This document shows, piece by piece, positions 49,716-58,442 of a stretch of 64,000 nucleotides of DNA. Below the pieces are notes generated by a model. That model had not been told where the DNA came from, made no database searches, and saw only the letters and a list, made by a program, of their open reading frames with translations. The DNA is from WHSW01 sp035296705 (GTDB lineage: Bacteria; Actinomycetota; Thermoleophilia; Solirubrobacterales; 70-9): positions 5,331-69,330 of the forward strand of contig DATHAL010000053.1 in assembly GCA_035296705.1 (NCBI GenBank), read 5' to 3'. Every line of letters starts with the position of its first letter. The stretch's first letter is position 1. Made by a program: the position numbers and the translations under genes.

Positions 49716-50947
49716 GCGTTTCCTCCTTTGGGGGCATCGTCCGAGCCATAGATACCCTGGCTCGTTTCCGGATCGAAGAAGTGAAGGTTCCGGGTGTCGA
49801 CGGCGATCTCGACCGTCTCGTCCTCGCGAACCTGGGAGCGGGGGCCGAGGCTGGCCACGACCTTCGCGCGGTCGCTGTCGAGGAGGAGCTCGCCGTCGCC
49901 GCCACTGTCGGCGGCGAGCTCCTTCACGTCCTCGGTCACCGCCTGGCGCGCGTTGATCGTGAAGTGGGCCAGGATCTCGGAGCCGAGCGCCTCGCGCAGC
50001 TCGACGCGACCCTTCAGGCGGCGCTCCGGCGGCGTGTCGGGCGCGAGCGCGGCGTCCTCGAAGTCCTCCGGCCGGATCCCGGCGATCACGTCGCGGCCGT
50101 CGTAGTCGCTCAGCGCCGGGCGGTGTGCGATGAGCTCCGGGTCAAGGGCCAGCCGCTGATCGCCGATCACTGCGGTGAGGCCGCCGTTCGCCCGCTCGAG
50201 CGTCGCGTCGAGCATGTTCATCGCGGGGCTGCCGATGAAGCCGCCGACGAACAGGTTGACCGGGCGGTCGTAGAGCTCCTGCGGGCTGTCGGCCTGCTGG
50301 AGCTCGCCCTTGCGCATCACCGCGACCCGATCGCCCATCGTCATCGCCTCGACCTGGTCGTGGGTGACGTAGATCGTGGTCACGCCGAGGTGGCGCTGCA
50401 GCCGGCTGATCTCGGCCCGCACCTGGACCCGCAGCTTCGCGTCGAGATTCGAGAGCGGCTCGTCCATCAGGAACGCCGCCGGGTTGCGAACGATCGCGCG
50501 ACCCATGGCGACTCGCTGGCGCTGGCCGCCGGAGAGGTTGCGCGGCTTCTTGTCGAGCAGCTCGCTGAGCCCGAGGGTGTCGGCTGCCTCCTCGACGCGG
50601 GTGTTGATCTCGTCGCGGGGAAGGCCGCGAACCCGCAGCCCGAAGGCGATGATCTCGCGGACGCTCAGGTGCGGGTAGAGCGCGTAGCTCTGGAACACCA
50701 TCGCGATGTCGCGGTCCTTCGGCGGCACGTAGTTGACGACCCGATCGCCGATCGCCACCTCGCCCTCGGTGATCTCCTCCAGCCCGGCCACCATTCGCAG
50801 CGCGGTCGTCTTTCCGCATCCGGAGGGGCCGACGAGGACGAGCAGCTCGCCGTCGCCGGCTTCGAGGTCGATCGAGGAGACCGCCCGCGTTCCGTCGGCG
50901 TAGACCTTCGACACCCCCCTGAAGGTGACAGCGGCCACGAACGGCAC
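49712..50947 (-). CDS. ABC transporter ATP-binding protein, MsmX/UgpC type
   Basis: Sugar-importer ATPase of 411 residues. Motifs include Walker A VGPSGCGKTT, signature LSGGQRQRVAMGRAI, Walker B FLMDEPLSNLDAKLR and switch His in YVTHDQVEAMT. The C-terminal 150 residues form the TOBE-type regulatory domain (DVIAGIRPEDFED...). It heads the four-gene importer operon. GTG 50947 is the start, with a TfoX-like gene 45 bases upstream on the same strand. Confidence 0.94.
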   Translation of the reverse strand: MPFVAAVTFRGVSKVYADGTRAVSSIDLEAGDGELLVLVGPSGCGKTTALRMVAGLEEITEGEVAIGDRVVNYVPPKDRDIAMVFQSYALYPHLSVREIIAFGLRVRGLPRDEINTRVEEAADTLGLSELLDKKPRNLSGGQRQRVAMGRAIVRNPAAFLMDEPLSNLDAKLRVQVRAEISRLQRHLGVTTIYVTHDQVEAMTMGDRVAVMRKGELQQADSPQELYDRPVNLFVGGFIGSPAMNMLDATLERANGGLTAVIGDQRLALDPELIAHRPALSDYDGRDVIAGIRPEDFEDAALAPDTPPERRLKGRVELREALGSEILAHFTINARQAVTEDVKELAADSGGDGELLLDSDRAKVVASLGPRSQVREDETVEIAVDTRNLHFFDPETSQGIYGSDDAPKGGNA

Positions 50948-50992
50948 GCTAACAGGCCTGGCTGGACGTTCAAGCGAGGTGAACGCAAGTCG

Positions 50993-51322
50993 CTACTTCG
51001 CCGGCAGCGAGGCCGCGAAGTCGGCGCCCGCGTCCACCCACCCGGCGAGATCCTCGTCGGACTCCAGCGCGGCGGGCCCGACCACGACGACATTTCGCAT
51101 CGGGCGCCCGGTGAAATCGAACTCGCGCGTGTGCGGCTCGGCGATCGCCTCGTCGTAGGCGTCCGGGCCGACGCGCGCGATCAGCTCCTCGCCGAGGACG
51201 CCGCAGGCGAGGTTGCCGCCGACCATGAACGCGATCCCGCCGAACATCTTCCGCTCGGTGACCGCCTCGCGCAGCGAGAGCACCTCGCGGACGCGGTCGG
51301 CGAGCGCCTCGTCGTAGGCCAT
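50993..51322 (-). CDS. TfoX N-terminal domain protein
   Basis: Small protein of 109 residues. The TfoX-N fold appears in LADRVREVLSLREAVTERKMFGG (outline), IAFMVGGNLACGVLGEELIA and the end DLAGWVDAGADFAASL. Stand-alone TfoX-N proteins are widespread with unknown function; the link to competence in TfoX itself should not be assumed here. ATG 51322; divergent from the aminotransferase-fold gene. Confidence 0.88.
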   Translation of the reverse strand: MAYDEALADRVREVLSLREAVTERKMFGGIAFMVGGNLACGVLGEELIARVGPDAYDEAIAEPHTREFDFTGRPMRNVVVVGPAALESDEDLAGWVDAGADFAASLPAK

Positions 51323-51392
51323 GGACCCAGCTTATGCACGCTCGGCGCCAGCCGCGACGCGCAGAACCCGGGGTTGTAGGACGATCGGTGCC

Positions 51393-52544
51393 GTGATCGA
51401 CACGGCACCACTCGAAGTCCCCCGCGAGGACTTCGACCTCCCGCCGGAGGTCGCCTTCTTCAACACCGCCAACATGGGGCCTCTCCCGCGCCGCGTGCGC
51501 GACGCCGCCGAGGCGGCCCTGGCGCGCCGCGCGGCGCCGTGGGAAATCGGTCCCGCGGTGTGGTTCGACGACGTCGAGCGGTTGCGGGAGCTCGCCGCGC
51601 GCCTGCTCGGCGCCGACACTGAGGGCGTCGCGCTCGTGCCGGCCACGAGCTATGGGTTCGCGGTCGCGGCGCGCAACCTGCATCTCGCGCCGTGGCACCG
51701 GATCATCGTGCTCGCCGAGGAGTATCCGTCCGGGATCTATACGTGGCGCCGACTCGCGAACCGCACCGGCGCCGAGATCCACACGGTCGAGCGCGACCCC
51801 GGCCAATCCTGGACCGAGGCCGTGCTGGCAGCGCTCGACGAGCGCGCGGGACTCGTCAGCGTGCCGAACGTCCACTGGACCGACGGCTCGCTGGTCGACC
51901 TCGAGCTGGTGGCGACGCGGGCCCATGAGCTCGGATGCCGGTTCGTGATCGACGCGAGCCAGTCGCTGGGGGCGATGCCGATCTCGGTCGATCGCCTGCG
52001 GCCGGACTTCGTCGTCTCAGTCGGCTACAAGTGGCAGCTCGGTCCGGTCGGCGTCGGCTACCTGTACGTGGCGCCCGAGCACCGCGACGGCGAGCCGATC
52101 GAGGAGAACTGGATCAACCGGGCGGGCTCGGAGGACTTCGCGGGGCTCGTCGACTACGTCGAGGAGTACCAGCCTGGCGCCCGGCGCTTCGATGTCGGCC
52201 AGCACTCGAGCTTTCAGCTCGTCCCGATGGCGATCGCCGCGCTCGAGCTCCTGCTCGAGTGGGAGCCGGCGCGGATCGCGGCGACGCTCTCGCAAACGAC
52301 GGCCGCGATCACCGAGGGCGCCGCGGCGCTCGGGCTCGAACCGCTCCCGGCGGAGCAGCGCGGCCCGCACATGCTCGGCGTCCGGGTGCCCGACGCCGCA
52401 CGCGAGCGGGTCCTCGCCGCACTGTCCGAGGCCGGCTGCTACGCCTCCCCGCGCGGCAAGTCGCTGCGGATCGCCCCGCACCTGCACAACACGCCCGAGG
52501 AGGTCGAGCGGCTCCTCGGCGCGCTGCGCGAAGCGGCCGGCTGA
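51393..52544 (+). CDS. class V aminotransferase-fold PLP enzyme
   Basis: PLP-dependent enzyme of 383 residues. The Schiff-base lysine is in VSVGYKWQLGPVGVGYLYV, and the cofactor Asp in FVIDASQSLGAMPISVD. The fold is like cysteine desulfurases, isopenicillin N epimerase and kynureninase. FFNTANMGPLPRRV at the N-terminus favours the epimerase/desulfurase-like branch with no obvious catalytic Cys loop. GTG 51393 is the start. Substrate unknown; convergent with the PfkB gene 4 bases away. Confidence 0.87.
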   Translation: MIDTAPLEVPREDFDLPPEVAFFNTANMGPLPRRVRDAAEAALARRAAPWEIGPAVWFDDVERLRELAARLLGADTEGVALVPATSYGFAVAARNLHLAPWHRIIVLAEEYPSGIYTWRRLANRTGAEIHTVERDPGQSWTEAVLAALDERAGLVSVPNVHWTDGSLVDLELVATRAHELGCRFVIDASQSLGAMPISVDRLRPDFVVSVGYKWQLGPVGVGYLYVAPEHRDGEPIEENWINRAGSEDFAGLVDYVEEYQPGARRFDVGQHSSFQLVPMAIAALELLLEWEPARIAATLSQTTAAITEGAAALGLEPLPAEQRGPHMLGVRVPDAARERVLAALSEAGCYASPRGKSLRIAPHLHNTPEEVERLLGALREAAG

Positions 52545-52548
52545 GCGC

Positions 52549-53445
52549 CTAGGGGAGCGCCGCCCAGCGCGTGCAGGCCTCCGCCGCCGCCTCGAGCGCC
52601 GGCCCCAGCGCGTCGGAGGCCGCCGCCGGATCCCACCCCCGGGCGGCGAGGCCGGCGACGAGGGTGCCCATGAACGCATCGCCCGCGCCGAGCGTGGAGA
52701 CCACCTCGACCTCGACCGCGGGCGCCTCGGCCTCGCAGGCGCCCCGGATCACCGCGCCCTCTTCGCCAAGGGTGACCACTGCCAGCTCCGCCCCCAGCTC
52801 GGCGATCGCCGCCGCCGCCTCCCGCGGATCCTCCCGCTCGGTGATCGCCACCGCCTCCTCGCGGTTCGTGCGCACCAGGAACGAGCCGGGGATCAGCTCG
52901 CGCGAGAACTCGGCGGCAGGGCGGTGGTCGCCGCCCCATCGGTTCGGGCGGATGTTCGGGTCGAAGCAGACGCGCGCGCCGCGCTCGAGCGCGAGCTCGC
53001 GCGCCCTCAGGGTCACGGCGCGCTCGCGCTGCGTCGCCAGCGTCGTCGAGCCGTAGACGAGCGCGCTCGCCGCTTCGATCGCCTCCTCGAGCCGCGGCTC
53101 CACCGAGGCGACCGCGACCTCGACCGCGTCGCCGTAGATCTGAAAGCTCGCGTCCTTTTGCTCGTCAAAGGCCGCGAAGGCGATTGGCGTTTGCTCATCC
53201 GGCATCAGCTCGAAGAAGCGCAGATCGACGCCGTCGCGCTCGAGCCGGTCGCGAAGCCAGGCCCCCCAGTCGTCGTCCCCCGCGGCGCCCGCGAGCGCTA
53301 CCTCTCCGCCTGCTCGCGCCGCGGCGACGGCGACGTTCGCGAGCGCGCCCCCGAAGTGGGGGTTGAAGCAGTCGGCGTCGGTGAGCGAGCGGACGGGCCG
53401 CTCGCAGATCAGGTCGACCAGGGCCTCGCCGAGGCAGACGATCAT
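52549..53445 (-). CDS. PfkB-family carbohydrate kinase (fructokinase-like)
   Basis: Sugar kinase of 298 residues. The N-terminal signature is FGGALANVAVAAARAGG, and the C-terminal ATP-site signature with catalytic Asp is STLGAGDAFMGTLVAG. CLGEALVDLI at the start is typical of fructokinases. It would phosphorylate a sugar brought in by the importer to the left (inference). ATG 53445 overlaps the stop of the metallo-hydrolase gene as ATGA. Confidence 0.92.
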   Translation of the reverse strand: MIVCLGEALVDLICERPVRSLTDADCFNPHFGGALANVAVAAARAGGEVALAGAAGDDDWGAWLRDRLERDGVDLRFFELMPDEQTPIAFAAFDEQKDASFQIYGDAVEVAVASVEPRLEEAIEAASALVYGSTTLATQRERAVTLRARELALERGARVCFDPNIRPNRWGGDHRPAAEFSRELIPGSFLVRTNREEAVAITEREDPREAAAAIAELGAELAVVTLGEEGAVIRGACEAEAPAVEVEVVSTLGAGDAFMGTLVAGLAARGWDPAAASDALGPALEAAAEACTRWAALP

Positions 53446-54443
53446 GCCGCCCGCCAGCGGCGAACTCCGTCGCCGTCGCTCTCCACCTCAGCCTCCCCGG
53501 CGAGCACCAGGTGATCGAGGTAGGCGAGCGCAAGCTGAAGCGCCCACGGCGCCATCGCCGGGTTGACCGTGTCGGTGCCGAGCAGCGGCGCCGCGACCTC
53601 GAACGGCGTCCGCTCGCCGTCGGCGATCTCGCCGCGGATCGCTCCCAGGTGCTCGTCGAGCTGGTCGCGGTTCGCCGCCACCTTCGCCTGCACATCGCGA
53701 AACGGCCGCCCATGGCCTGCCAGGCAGAGCCTCGTATCGAGCTCCTCCACGACGCCGAGGCTCGTGGTGAACTCGGCCACCGGATCGGGCGTGTGACCGT
53801 AGTCGAAGAAGATCGAGACACGGCCGAGCAGGTGGTCCCCGGAGACGAGGAATCCCTCCTCGGGCTGGTGAAGGACGACGTGAGAGGGCGCGTGGCCCGG
53901 TGTCTCGTGGACCTGCCACGCGCCGAGGTCGCTCAGCACCTCCACGCCCGGCACCAGCTCGCGGTCGGGCTCGACCACCAGAGCGATCCCGGTGCCGGTG
54001 TTCCGGCGCGCCTCCTGATATCCCGCGAGCACCTCCATCGGCACGCCACTCTGGCGCGCCACCTCGACCCGCCGCTCGAGCGCCGCCTCCGGGTTCTCGG
54101 CGTAGGCGCGCACGTGCTCCCAGCGCGGGTGCATCCAAAGCTCACAGCCGGCGGCGTCGAGAATCGGGCCGGCGAGCCCGTAGTGGTCGGCGTGGGCGTG
54201 GGTGCAGACGACGAGTCGCACGTCGGCAAGCCGCCACCCCGCCTGCGCGAGGGCGAGCTCGAGCTGGCGCAGGCCGTCATCGGTCGCCATCCCGGTATCG
54301 AAGAGGACGATCCCGCCCTCGTGGGCGACCGCGAACGCGTTCCCGTGCGGCACACCGGGCCAAGGTAACGGCAGCCGCAGCCGCCACACGCCGGGCTGCA
54401 CGCGGTCGGCCCGGGCGATCTCGTTGCGGCGCGATCCCGACAT
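53442..54443 (-). CDS. metallo-beta-lactamase-fold hydrolase
   Basis: MBL-fold protein of 333 residues. Metal site motif 1 is VVCTHAHADHYGLAG. Further ligands are in HETPGHAPSHVV and VSGDHLLGR, and LCLAGHGRPF supplies the last His. The C-terminal helical part (KVAANRDQLDEHLGAIRGEI) is characteristic of a family with a winged-helix-like end (LACTB2-like). Hydrolytic role probable, substrate unknown. Coupled to the sugar-kinase gene. Confidence 0.9.
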   Translation of the reverse strand: MSGSRRNEIARADRVQPGVWRLRLPLPWPGVPHGNAFAVAHEGGIVLFDTGMATDDGLRQLELALAQAGWRLADVRLVVCTHAHADHYGLAGPILDAAGCELWMHPRWEHVRAYAENPEAALERRVEVARQSGVPMEVLAGYQEARRNTGTGIALVVEPDRELVPGVEVLSDLGAWQVHETPGHAPSHVVLHQPEEGFLVSGDHLLGRVSIFFDYGHTPDPVAEFTTSLGVVEELDTRLCLAGHGRPFRDVQAKVAANRDQLDEHLGAIRGEIADGERTPFEVAAPLLGTDTVNPAMAPWALQLALAYLDHLVLAGEAEVESDGDGVRRWRAA

Positions 54444-54507
54444 CGAGCGGGGATCGTCTCAGAGCGCGCGTGTTTGACGGCGGCGTTCGGGAGTAAAGTG
54501 CGCGTCG

Positions 54508-54861
54508 GTGGCGCTCGGACGCCGACAAAGGGGGTTGGGGATCGTTGCCGCGCTCTGCGCGGTCATCGCTCTCGCAGCGGCGGCGCTCGTCGCGTTCGAC
54601 CCGAACACCGAGATCACGGACTCCAGCGCAACCGCCGAGGCCGACACCGTGGTTCGCGGCACTTTGAACGCCGACGCGTTGGCCAGGGCGCTCGTCGCGC
54701 AGGATCTCGCCGCACCCCCCGTCGCCGCCTGCACAGCTCAGTCGCTGATCAAGGACCTCGACCAGCTCCAGGTGAAGGCCATCATCAGCGGCCTGCCGGA
54801 GGGATCGCAGGGCCTCCGCGGCCGGATCGGCGCCGCGGTGCTGGTCTGCTCGACGAGCTGA
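54508..54861 (+). CDS. hypothetical exported protein
   Basis: Protein of 117 residues with GTG start at 54508, an N-terminal membrane segment (LGIVAALCAVIALAAAALVAF) and an Ala/Ser/Asp-rich exported domain with two cysteines (AACTAQ and LVCSTS), which may form one disulfide. It is divergent from the MBL gene and its end is 3 bases from the tRNA-Gly gene on the other strand. No family recognised. Confidence 0.55.
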   Translation: MALGRRQRGLGIVAALCAVIALAAAALVAFDPNTEITDSSATAEADTVVRGTLNADALARALVAQDLAAPPVAACTAQSLIKDLDQLQVKAIISGLPEGSQGLRGRIGAAVLVCSTS

Positions 54862-54864
54862 AGA

Positions 54865-54937
54865 AGCGGCGGACGGGGCTCGAACCCGCGACCCCGAGCT
54901 TGGGAAGCTCGTGCTCTACCAGCTGAGCTACCGCCGC
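54865..54937 (-). tRNA. tRNA-Gly(CCC)
   Basis: Cloverleaf of 73 bases on the minus strand. Acceptor GCGGCGG pairs with CCGCCGC; D-arm GCTCAGCTGGTAGAGC; anticodon arm CGAGC-TTCCCAA-GCTCG, anticodon CCC; T-arm GCGGG-TTCGAGC-CCCGT; discriminator T. CCA is not encoded. Confidence 0.96.
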
Positions 54938-55026
54938 GTGGGCGAATCAGTCTAGAGCGACGCGCCCACCCTCGAACGCGACCAGATCGCCCCGAGCGCC
55001 GTTTCGCGACCTCTAGCCTTTTGCCG

Positions 55027-55548
55027 GTGAGCGCGCGGACCTTCGCCGTCTTCATCGGCGCCCTGCTTCTGATCGGACTCCTCGGCTTCGGCCTCGTCTC
55101 GAAGGGCGAGGGCTCGCTCTCCGTGGGCGAGGACGTGCCGGCCGCCGAGCTGCCGGCGCTCGGCGCCGACGGCACCGGCTCGGTCGCCGACTATGAGGGC
55201 CGCTGGGTGCTGGTCAACGTCTGGGCCTCGTGGTGTGACCCGTGCCGCGACGAGGCGCCGGCGCTCGAGCGCTTTTACCGCGAGCACGGCGGTCAGGACT
55301 TCGAGATCATCGGCGTCGACACGCAGGACGACGAGGCGTCGGCGCAGGACTTCATCGAGGAGTTCAAGCTCACCTACCCGCACCTCCACGACGGCTCCGG
55401 CGACTACGCCGACGACCTCGAGACCACCGGCGTGCCCGAGAACTTCCTCATCGACCCAGACGGCAGGGTCGCCGCGGCGCTCCACGGCCAGGTGACCGAG
55501 AGTTACCTGCGCGACACGGTCGAACCGCTGATCGAGGGGAGGAGCTGA
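55027..55548 (+). CDS. ccmG: thioredoxin-like thiol:disulfide oxidoreductase CcmG/ResA type
   Basis: Membrane-anchored thioredoxin-fold protein of 173 residues. An N-terminal helix (FAVFIGALLLIGLLGFGLV) is followed by the active site WASWCDPCRDEAPALERF and the cis-Pro loop TTGVPENFLIDPDG. It probably reduces the heme-binding cysteines of apocytochrome c. GTG at 55027 is preferred over TTG at 55021. It ends 2 bases before ccmH, supporting the CcmG role. Confidence 0.88.
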   Translation: MSARTFAVFIGALLLIGLLGFGLVSKGEGSLSVGEDVPAAELPALGADGTGSVADYEGRWVLVNVWASWCDPCRDEAPALERFYREHGGQDFEIIGVDTQDDEASAQDFIEEFKLTYPHLHDGSGDYADDLETTGVPENFLIDPDGRVAAALHGQVTESYLRDTVEPLIEGRS

Positions 55549-55550
55549 GC

Positions 55551-56018
55551 ATGCGGCGGGTCGTCGCGCTCCTTGCGCTGGTCGGCGCCTTGGCGCTCCC
55601 GCTGCCCGCTGCGAGCGCGGCCGAGGCCCAGACCTCCCTCCCCGACATCGAGGACGAAGTCATGTGCATCGTCTGCGGCGTCCCGCTAGAGCTCGCGACC
55701 GAGGCGCCGCAGGCAAACCAGGAGCGCGACCTGATCCGTCGCCTGATCGCCCAGGGGCGCACGAAGGACGAGATCAAGAATGAGCTCGTCGATCAGTACG
55801 GGCCCGCGGTTCTTGCCGTGCCCGATGACGAGGGCTTCGACCTGATGGCGTGGCTCGTGCCGGGGGCAGCGATCGTCGCGGCGGGAGTTGCGATCGCGTT
55901 CGGACTCAGGCGCTGGCGCCGCGCCGACGCCGCGGAGGCGTCAGCCGAACCCGCCGCGGCCGTCGACCCGGCCGATGCCGAGCGCCTCGACGCCGACATC
56001 GCGCGCTACGAGCTCTGA
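55551..56018 (+). CDS. ccmH: cytochrome c-type biogenesis protein CcmH
   Basis: Protein of 155 residues with signal peptide (VVALLALVGALALPLPAASA), a three-helix domain with redox pair EDEVMCIVCGVPLELATE (C-x2-C; usually LRCPVCQ), RDLIRRLIAQGRTKDEIKNE and YGPAVLAVPDDEG. A C-terminal membrane helix (WLVPGAAIVAAGVAIAFGLR) follows. The tail is acidic. It works with CcmG and CcmF in heme ligation. ATG 55551 follows GGGGAGGAG. The gene lies away from ccmF/ccmE, the set being split in two loci. Confidence 0.92.
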   Translation: MRRVVALLALVGALALPLPAASAAEAQTSLPDIEDEVMCIVCGVPLELATEAPQANQERDLIRRLIAQGRTKDEIKNELVDQYGPAVLAVPDDEGFDLMAWLVPGAAIVAAGVAIAFGLRRWRRADAAEASAEPAAAVDPADAERLDADIARYEL

Positions 56019-56133
56019 CGGAATCGATTGAGCACTGGTGCCGGCTATAGCCAGCACAACTGCTCGACGGAATGCGGCGCTCTACGAAAGCGGCGGCGCG
56101 CGCTAGGTTGCGGGCGAACCACCCGGAGGAGCC

Positions 56134-57630
56134 ATGGCTGCCGCTCGTACTCGTCTCGCCACCGCCGCCCTGGCGGCGCTCGCCACACTCGTTCTTGCCG
56201 CGACCGCCCACGCAGTGCCGATCCTCGATCCCGGCACCCCCTCCCTCCCCGCATTCCAGGGAAAGCCGGCGAAGCCGCACAAGGTCAAGGACCCGGCGAG
56301 CCCGCCGCAGAACCCGTACATGGCGAGGAACCCGAACTCGAACATCCACAACGACACCTGGATGACGGACGCCTACCGGCGTCCCGGCCCGCTCGGCAAC
56401 TCGCTGGTTACCCAGTCGGAGGCGCACTCGCCGTCGCTCTGCGGCTCGCTCGCCTTCGATCGGGAGGAGCGGCTGGTGAGCGTCTGCCCCTCCGCGATCG
56501 CCGCGCCAGTCGCACAGATCATCGACCCGGCGACGCTCGAGACGATCTCCTCTTTGACGCTGCCGGACGCGCCCGACCCGCCCGGGACCGCGGAGTACCA
56601 GAACTTCACTGGTGGCGGCTACTTCTTCCTCGACCAGAAGGATCGGCTGTGGGTCCCGACGAAGACCGACCACATCTACGTCCTCTCCGAGGGCGATGAC
56701 GGCAACACGCTGACCCTCGTGCGCGACTACGACCTCACGCCGGTTCTCGACGAGGAGACCGAGCGGATCACTTCGGCGCTGCCCGACTTCGACGGCCTCA
56801 TCTGGTTCGTCTCGAAGGCGAACGGCAAGGTTGGGACGCTCGACCGCAAGACGGGCGAGATCCACGTGAAAACGACCGACGAGGAGATCGAGAACTCGTT
56901 CGCCGTGGGCGAGGACGGGGTCTACATCGTCTCCGACCGCGCGATGTACCGATTCAAGGCGACGAAGAAGGGCGTGCCGCGGGTGGTGTGGCGAAAGAGG
57001 TATCCGAACTCCGGGATCGTGAAGCCGAGCCAGGTGAACGCGGGCTCCGGCACGACGCCGACGATCATGGACGACGGGTACGTCGCGATCACCGACAACG
57101 CCGACCCGATGAACGTCGTCGTCTACCGGACGAAGCGAAAGGTCCATCGGCACGGGGAGAACCGGGTCGTCTGCAAGCAGCCGGTGTTCGGCGCCGGCGC
57201 CTCCGCGACCGAGAACTCGCTGATCACCGCGGGACGCTCGCTGGTGGTCGAAAACAACTACGGCTACCAGGACCCGCTCGACCTCGTCGACGACCCGCCG
57301 ACCGAGCCGGGCTTCGCGCGCGTCGACGTGAGGAAGAGCGGCGAGGACTGCAAGCTCGTCTGGACGAACACCGAGGCGCGCGCGCCCACGGCCGTCCCGA
57401 AGCTCTCGACGAAGGCCGGGCTCGTCTACACCTACACCCGTCCGCCCGATCCCGCGGCCGAGGGCTTTTACTGGACGGCGCTCGACTTCCGCACGGGCAA
57501 GACGAAGTGGATGCGGTACTCGGGCTCCGACGTGCTGTTCAACAACAACTACGCCGGGATCGCGCTCGGGCCGGACGGCACGGCCTACCTCGGCGTGATC
57601 GGCGGGATGATCGCCCTGCGCGACGGGTAG
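56134..57630 (+). CDS. large secreted protein, probable beta-propeller
   Basis: Exported protein of 498 residues with a signal peptide (TAALAALATLVLAATAHA). Its body has repeated beta-rich segments with an Asp-Arg/Lys-containing turn (FLDQKDRLWVPTKTDHIYVL, DFDGLIWFVSKANGKVGTLD, GEDGVYIVSDRAMYRFKA, LGPDGTAYLGVIGGMIALRD), as in WD/SMP-30-like or PQQ-like propellers. No heme CxxCH site is present. ATG 56134 follows GGAGG. Extracellular binding or enzymatic role; not identifiable further. Confidence 0.78.
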   Translation: MAAARTRLATAALAALATLVLAATAHAVPILDPGTPSLPAFQGKPAKPHKVKDPASPPQNPYMARNPNSNIHNDTWMTDAYRRPGPLGNSLVTQSEAHSPSLCGSLAFDREERLVSVCPSAIAAPVAQIIDPATLETISSLTLPDAPDPPGTAEYQNFTGGGYFFLDQKDRLWVPTKTDHIYVLSEGDDGNTLTLVRDYDLTPVLDEETERITSALPDFDGLIWFVSKANGKVGTLDRKTGEIHVKTTDEEIENSFAVGEDGVYIVSDRAMYRFKATKKGVPRVVWRKRYPNSGIVKPSQVNAGSGTTPTIMDDGYVAITDNADPMNVVVYRTKRKVHRHGENRVVCKQPVFGAGASATENSLITAGRSLVVENNYGYQDPLDLVDDPPTEPGFARVDVRKSGEDCKLVWTNTEARAPTAVPKLSTKAGLVYTYTRPPDPAAEGFYWTALDFRTGKTKWMRYSGSDVLFNNNYAGIALGPDGTAYLGVIGGMIALRDG

Positions 57631-57639
57631 TCGCGCCAC

Positions 57640-58038
57640 ATGAACGCCGCCGGTGACGCACCGAGCAAGCCGGTGCTCCTCTACGACGCCGACTGCGGCT
57701 TCTGCAAGTGGTCGCTGAACCTGGTGCTCAGGTGGGATCGCGACGAGCGCGTGCGCCCGGCACCGATCGAGAGCCCAGAGGGAGAGCGGCTGCTCGAGGG
57801 CATGCCGCGCGAGAAGCGACTCGAGTCGTGGCATCTCGTGCTGCCCTCGGGCGAGGTGCTCTCGGCCGGCAATGCCGCGGCGCCGCTCGCGCGGCTGCTG
57901 CCCGGGGGGCGGCCGCTGGCCGCCCTGTTCGAGCGGGCGCCGGGGCTGACGGACCGCGCCTACTTTGCCGTCGCGCGCAACCGCAGTCGCCTCGCAAAGC
58001 TCCTGCGCATCGATCCGGACCACCCGGTGCGTCGCTGA
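57640..58038 (+). CDS. DCC-family (DUF393) thiol-disulfide oxidoreductase-like protein
   Basis: Protein of 132 residues with the hallmark LLYDADCGFCKWSLNLVLRWD, which has a D-C-x2-C motif close to the N-terminus. Family members are thioredoxin-like with a predicted redox role, unverified in most bacteria. The middle HLVLPSGEVLSAGNAAAPLA fits DUF393. ATG 57640 begins 9 bases after the secreted-protein stop; same operon possible. Confidence 0.88.
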   Translation: MNAAGDAPSKPVLLYDADCGFCKWSLNLVLRWDRDERVRPAPIESPEGERLLEGMPREKRLESWHLVLPSGEVLSAGNAAAPLARLLPGGRPLAALFERAPGLTDRAYFAVARNRSRLAKLLRIDPDHPVRR

Positions 58039-58099
58039 GTCCGAGCGTCAATCAGCCGGCGGCGGGGTAGGCGCAGCTTCATGGACTCTCACGCTGATC

Positions 58100-58369
58100 G
58101 TGTTCGGCGGAATCGTCGTCGTGGTGCTGGTCCTCCTGGCGCGCGGCGCCTGGCACCCAGCGAAGGCGATGGAGCTCACCGACCGCGACCGACAGAAGCG
58201 CTGGGCGACACAAGCCGACATCGAGGAGCGCGAGGTGGGTGAGATGGTCGAGGGCCAGAACGAGTACCGGCGCGCCCGCGGAGAGCGGGAGCTAACCGAG
58301 GCCGACGCGCAGGCGCTCGCCGACGAGCGCCAGCGCGCGAGCATCGAGCGCAGCCGCCCCGCCGGCTGA
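58100..58369 (+). CDS. small membrane protein with cytoplasmic helical tail
   Basis: Protein of about 89 residues. VFGGIVVVVLVLLARGAW forms a membrane helix and the rest (ELTDRDRQKRWATQADIEER, EVGEMVEGQNEYRRARGERE) a charged helix. The GTG at 58100 is the only start that gives a plausible helix without running into the DCC gene; a few residues more upstream may belong. No family recognised. Confidence 0.5.
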   Translation: MFGGIVVVVLVLLARGAWHPAKAMELTDRDRQKRWATQADIEEREVGEMVEGQNEYRRARGERELTEADAQALADERQRASIERSRPAG

Positions 58370-58442
58370 CGCGGCGGACGCCACCCGGGCGCGCTCGGAG
58401 CGACCGGGCGCATGACGGGCAGCGTATGCAAGAGTCGGCGGC

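Noticed and set aside
55906..58023. Minus-strand open frame of 705 codons opposite the large secreted protein
   Set aside because: Arg/Val/His-rich with no motifs, while the plus strand has a signal peptide, ribosome-binding site and propeller-like repeats.
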